Below are positions 60,009 through 64,000 of a stretch of DNA of 64,000 nucleotides, piece after piece. The DNA is from Membranipora membranacea (taxonomy: Eukaryota; Bryozoa; Gymnolaemata; Cheilostomatida; Membraniporidae), in assembly GCA_914767715.1 (NCBI GenBank), contig OU612066.1, positions 16,497,001 to 16,561,000 of the forward strand, in the 5' to 3' direction. A model generated the notes under the pieces. That model made no database searches. It saw only the letters and a list, made by a program, of their open reading frames with translations, and was not told the DNA's origin. The position numbers and the translations under genes are program-made. Every line of letters begins with the position of its first letter. Position 1 is the first letter of the stretch.

Positions 60009-62152
60009 GCAGTGTCAGTTTCAAATTGAAATAATTTACAACTATTTTGCTCTTCTATCTGTTAGATGCTTGGTTATACACCCTATGCTGTTGCAACAGA
60101 GAGTTTGGTGGCAAGCTAAATCCAATCTAATATTTAAGAGTTGTGTCCCCTTTTTTGATATAATGATGCGGATCAGCTTTAGTCAACTTGAAACAACTTT
60201 ACGTGGTCAGTCCTTACTTTGGTTACTTCAATAGGTCTAACACAAAGGAGTCGCACTAAGCCCGTGCTTACTCCATGAAGTACACTGCGCCCAGGAACCA
60301 GGAATACAATGCCGCGCTCAAAATATTAGTTTCAGTTAACAGTGAGGTTGAATGATATGATCAACTATATGAATCATGATTAACCGATTACTTGGCTTGT
60401 GGAATATATTCCCAGTTATACATGCATTGTGCCCTGATATAACATATGGGCCACAATTACGTGGTATTCCCTATTTTCTGTTCGCGGATTTTGTCATAAT
60501 GATTGGCCAATGATGCAATCAACTACTTCTTTTGATTATACAATTTGCTAAAGGACATCAGTGGTTCAGTATCACTTCAACTCATCCTGCCACACATCTA
60601 GGTCTAGCATAGTAACACAGAATGAGAATATAACCTTATTCTGTGAAAGTAACCTAGGTTAGTGAAATACAACTTTGGTGGACAGTCTTCATTGCGGTTA
60701 ACTATTCATAACTATAACACTTGCACTTGGGTAATCTGACTCGCCTCAATAAAGCGGGCATTTTTTAGAATGATTTGAGTTGAGTTCAAATCTTAACCTA
60801 TACATAATTATGACAGCAATGATATCATGCTAGATAGACTCAACGCATTTCAAGATGCTTCCCCCTCTACTGTGTCGCTACTAAGATTTAGATCAAGTTT
60901 GATCCAATTGCCCATATTCGGAGTTTCTCCCCCTCCACAGGATTTTTTCCGTTTGAAATAGCGTCTTCTCATCCTTACAAAACGTGAACATTTATTGAAG
61001 GATATGGTGCTTTATTGTATCTAATATGTGAATCTTACGTAAGAAGAGGAATATTTTCTATGAATAACAAAAAATATAATATGCTATACCAAATACTCGT
61101 TGGAATTTCTCACAGAAGTTGAAATTAGGTTCACCATTGTATATAAGGGTGAACAGCTTAGAAACAAAATTGATCAAAATCTGCATAGCATTGATGAAAG
61201 GATTCTGTGTAAAATTTTCTAGGACCACATAATCAATAGTATCATCATGCAATGAGCATGATAAGATTGTCATCATTATTTTTGAACACCAGAATCATGG
61301 ATATTAGCAAATTATCGGTTATCTTAGAGGGTCCATTTAGTAAGAGGACCGTTAATGTGTTTTAAACTAGCTATTGATGCGCCGCACTCTCTATCACCCA
61401 AGGGATATCATGCAGCAACAATACCGGAATATCTTCGGTGAATCTTAGTGAATACGAAAAAAACTAAGCGTAATGTCGGGAAGTGCTGTTTGAAAAACAT
61501 TGCAGACCGGGTACGAAGTGTGGTTGCCGACAGCATAGGCATAAGTACGTGCGTAAGCTTGAAGTACAGGGTGTTGAAAGGCCATGCCAAAAGTGTAACC
61601 AATTCCCAATCACTCAAATCCGCTCCGGCATCATAGCCAAGCAATGTTTTATGGTTTAATACTGTTTTTGTGAAGCAATGAAAGAAGAAAGCCATTCCTT
61701 TTTGCCATGGAATTTAGAAATTGGGTAGTAAAAGGGTGGTAAGGAATTTAGTTTGGTGCCGGCTCGTAGCAATCACGCTTCGCCCTCGGTTTCTTTCCCT
61801 GTTTACGTTTTTGATCCACTTGTGGTGAAGCGTCACTACGAAGAGGAAATACACAGAAAATTTTAAAATTTGTACATAAAAAGTATTATAAAAGAGTAAG
61901 GCATATCTGCAGCTATGATATTACTGATATCGTAATATATAAAAAATCATATGAATGAATCAACGCTACCATTTGTTTATAAAACTGTGTAAGTAAGTAG
62001 GAAAAGGAAAAAAAGACAACATCTCAAAGTTAAATTTAACCTGCATGAAAGTTTTGACTTTAAGTCAACTAGCATTCGAATCTACAGTATGGCCAGATTT
62101 AGGAATTGTTTTATCACGATAGCGTGAACATAGTAGTATAAGTATTTTTAGC
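60009..62152. other. Diverged SRP spacer and gap
   Basis: 60009 to about 61290 is an older relative of the SRP spacers, recognisable by GACATCATGCTAGATAGA-like and GAAGGATATGGTGCTTTATT stretches. It lacks the G-loop hairpin and the candidate exon. From about 61380 to 61860 base composition is visibly more GC- and CpG-rich and short frames are open on both strands, but none has splice or family support. Confidence 0.6.

Positions 62153-64000
<1,848 letters not shown>

Noticed and set aside
53710-60024. Near-identical ORFs of 70-98 residues on both strands in three places
   Set aside because: They lie inside the SRP RNA genes and are identical because the RNA genes are repeated.
61408-61695. 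95-residue minus-strand frame and overlapping plus-strand frames, one Cys/His-rich
   Set aside because: Frames overlap on both strands in a GC-richer patch, with no splice sites, family likeness or codon signal to choose among them.

Overview
The window is animal genomic DNA, AT-rich with many introns. It carries a TRIM-NHL-like protein, an IRS-type PTB adaptor, a sodium-coupled SLC6 transporter, a CYP3-like P450, a cytosolic asparaginyl-tRNA synthetase, the end of a Src-like tyrosine kinase and animal-type SRP (7SL) RNA genes. Introns of a few hundred bases and many short palindromic elements suggest an early-branching metazoan, perhaps a sponge; that placement is inference. Gene models were built by hand from GT/AG borders, with reading phase carried across every intron. 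Every complete model closes in frame; the P450 does so only if the MITE inserted in its exon 8 is removed or spliced around.

Layout. 1-3.6 kb: repeats, including nested long inverted repeats, plus one weak exon candidate. 3.64-8.82 kb (+): eight-exon RING/B-box/coiled-coil/beta-propeller gene, with a 944-bp minisatellite of 12-bp units in intron 3. 10.28-17.52 kb (+): twelve-exon P450 whose eighth exon is split by a 214-bp MITE with perfect target-site duplications. 20.3-22.25 kb (-): three-exon PTB adaptor with YEEI and YLN motifs in its tail. 22.3-31.4 kb: gene-poor, with a triplicated segment sharing a short ORF. 31.4-44.66 kb (-): fifteen-exon glycine-transporter-like SLC6 gene. 46.0-53.46 kb (-): twelve-exon AsnRS gene. 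53.77-60.0 kb (+): three tandem SRP RNA genes, about 2.97 kb apart. 62.15-63.48 kb (-): last three visible exons of a Src-like kinase that runs off the right edge.

Relations between genes. No operon-like organisation is expected or seen. AsnRS and SRP gene 1 diverge from a 307-bp gap, so a Pol II and a presumed Pol III gene share one small promoter region. The adaptor carries YEEI, the motif preferred by Src-family SH2 domains, and a Src-like kinase lies about 40 kb away; a functional link is speculation.

Strongest unusual observations: (1) SRP gene 2 looks like a recombinant of genes 1 and 3, as expected from unequal crossover inside the RNA gene; (2) the MITE in the P450 exon introduces a stop but also offers an in-frame splice acceptor; (3) a MITE family with 9-bp target duplications is present in three dated insertions; (4) a tRNA-derived SINE and several palindromic element families recur across the window.
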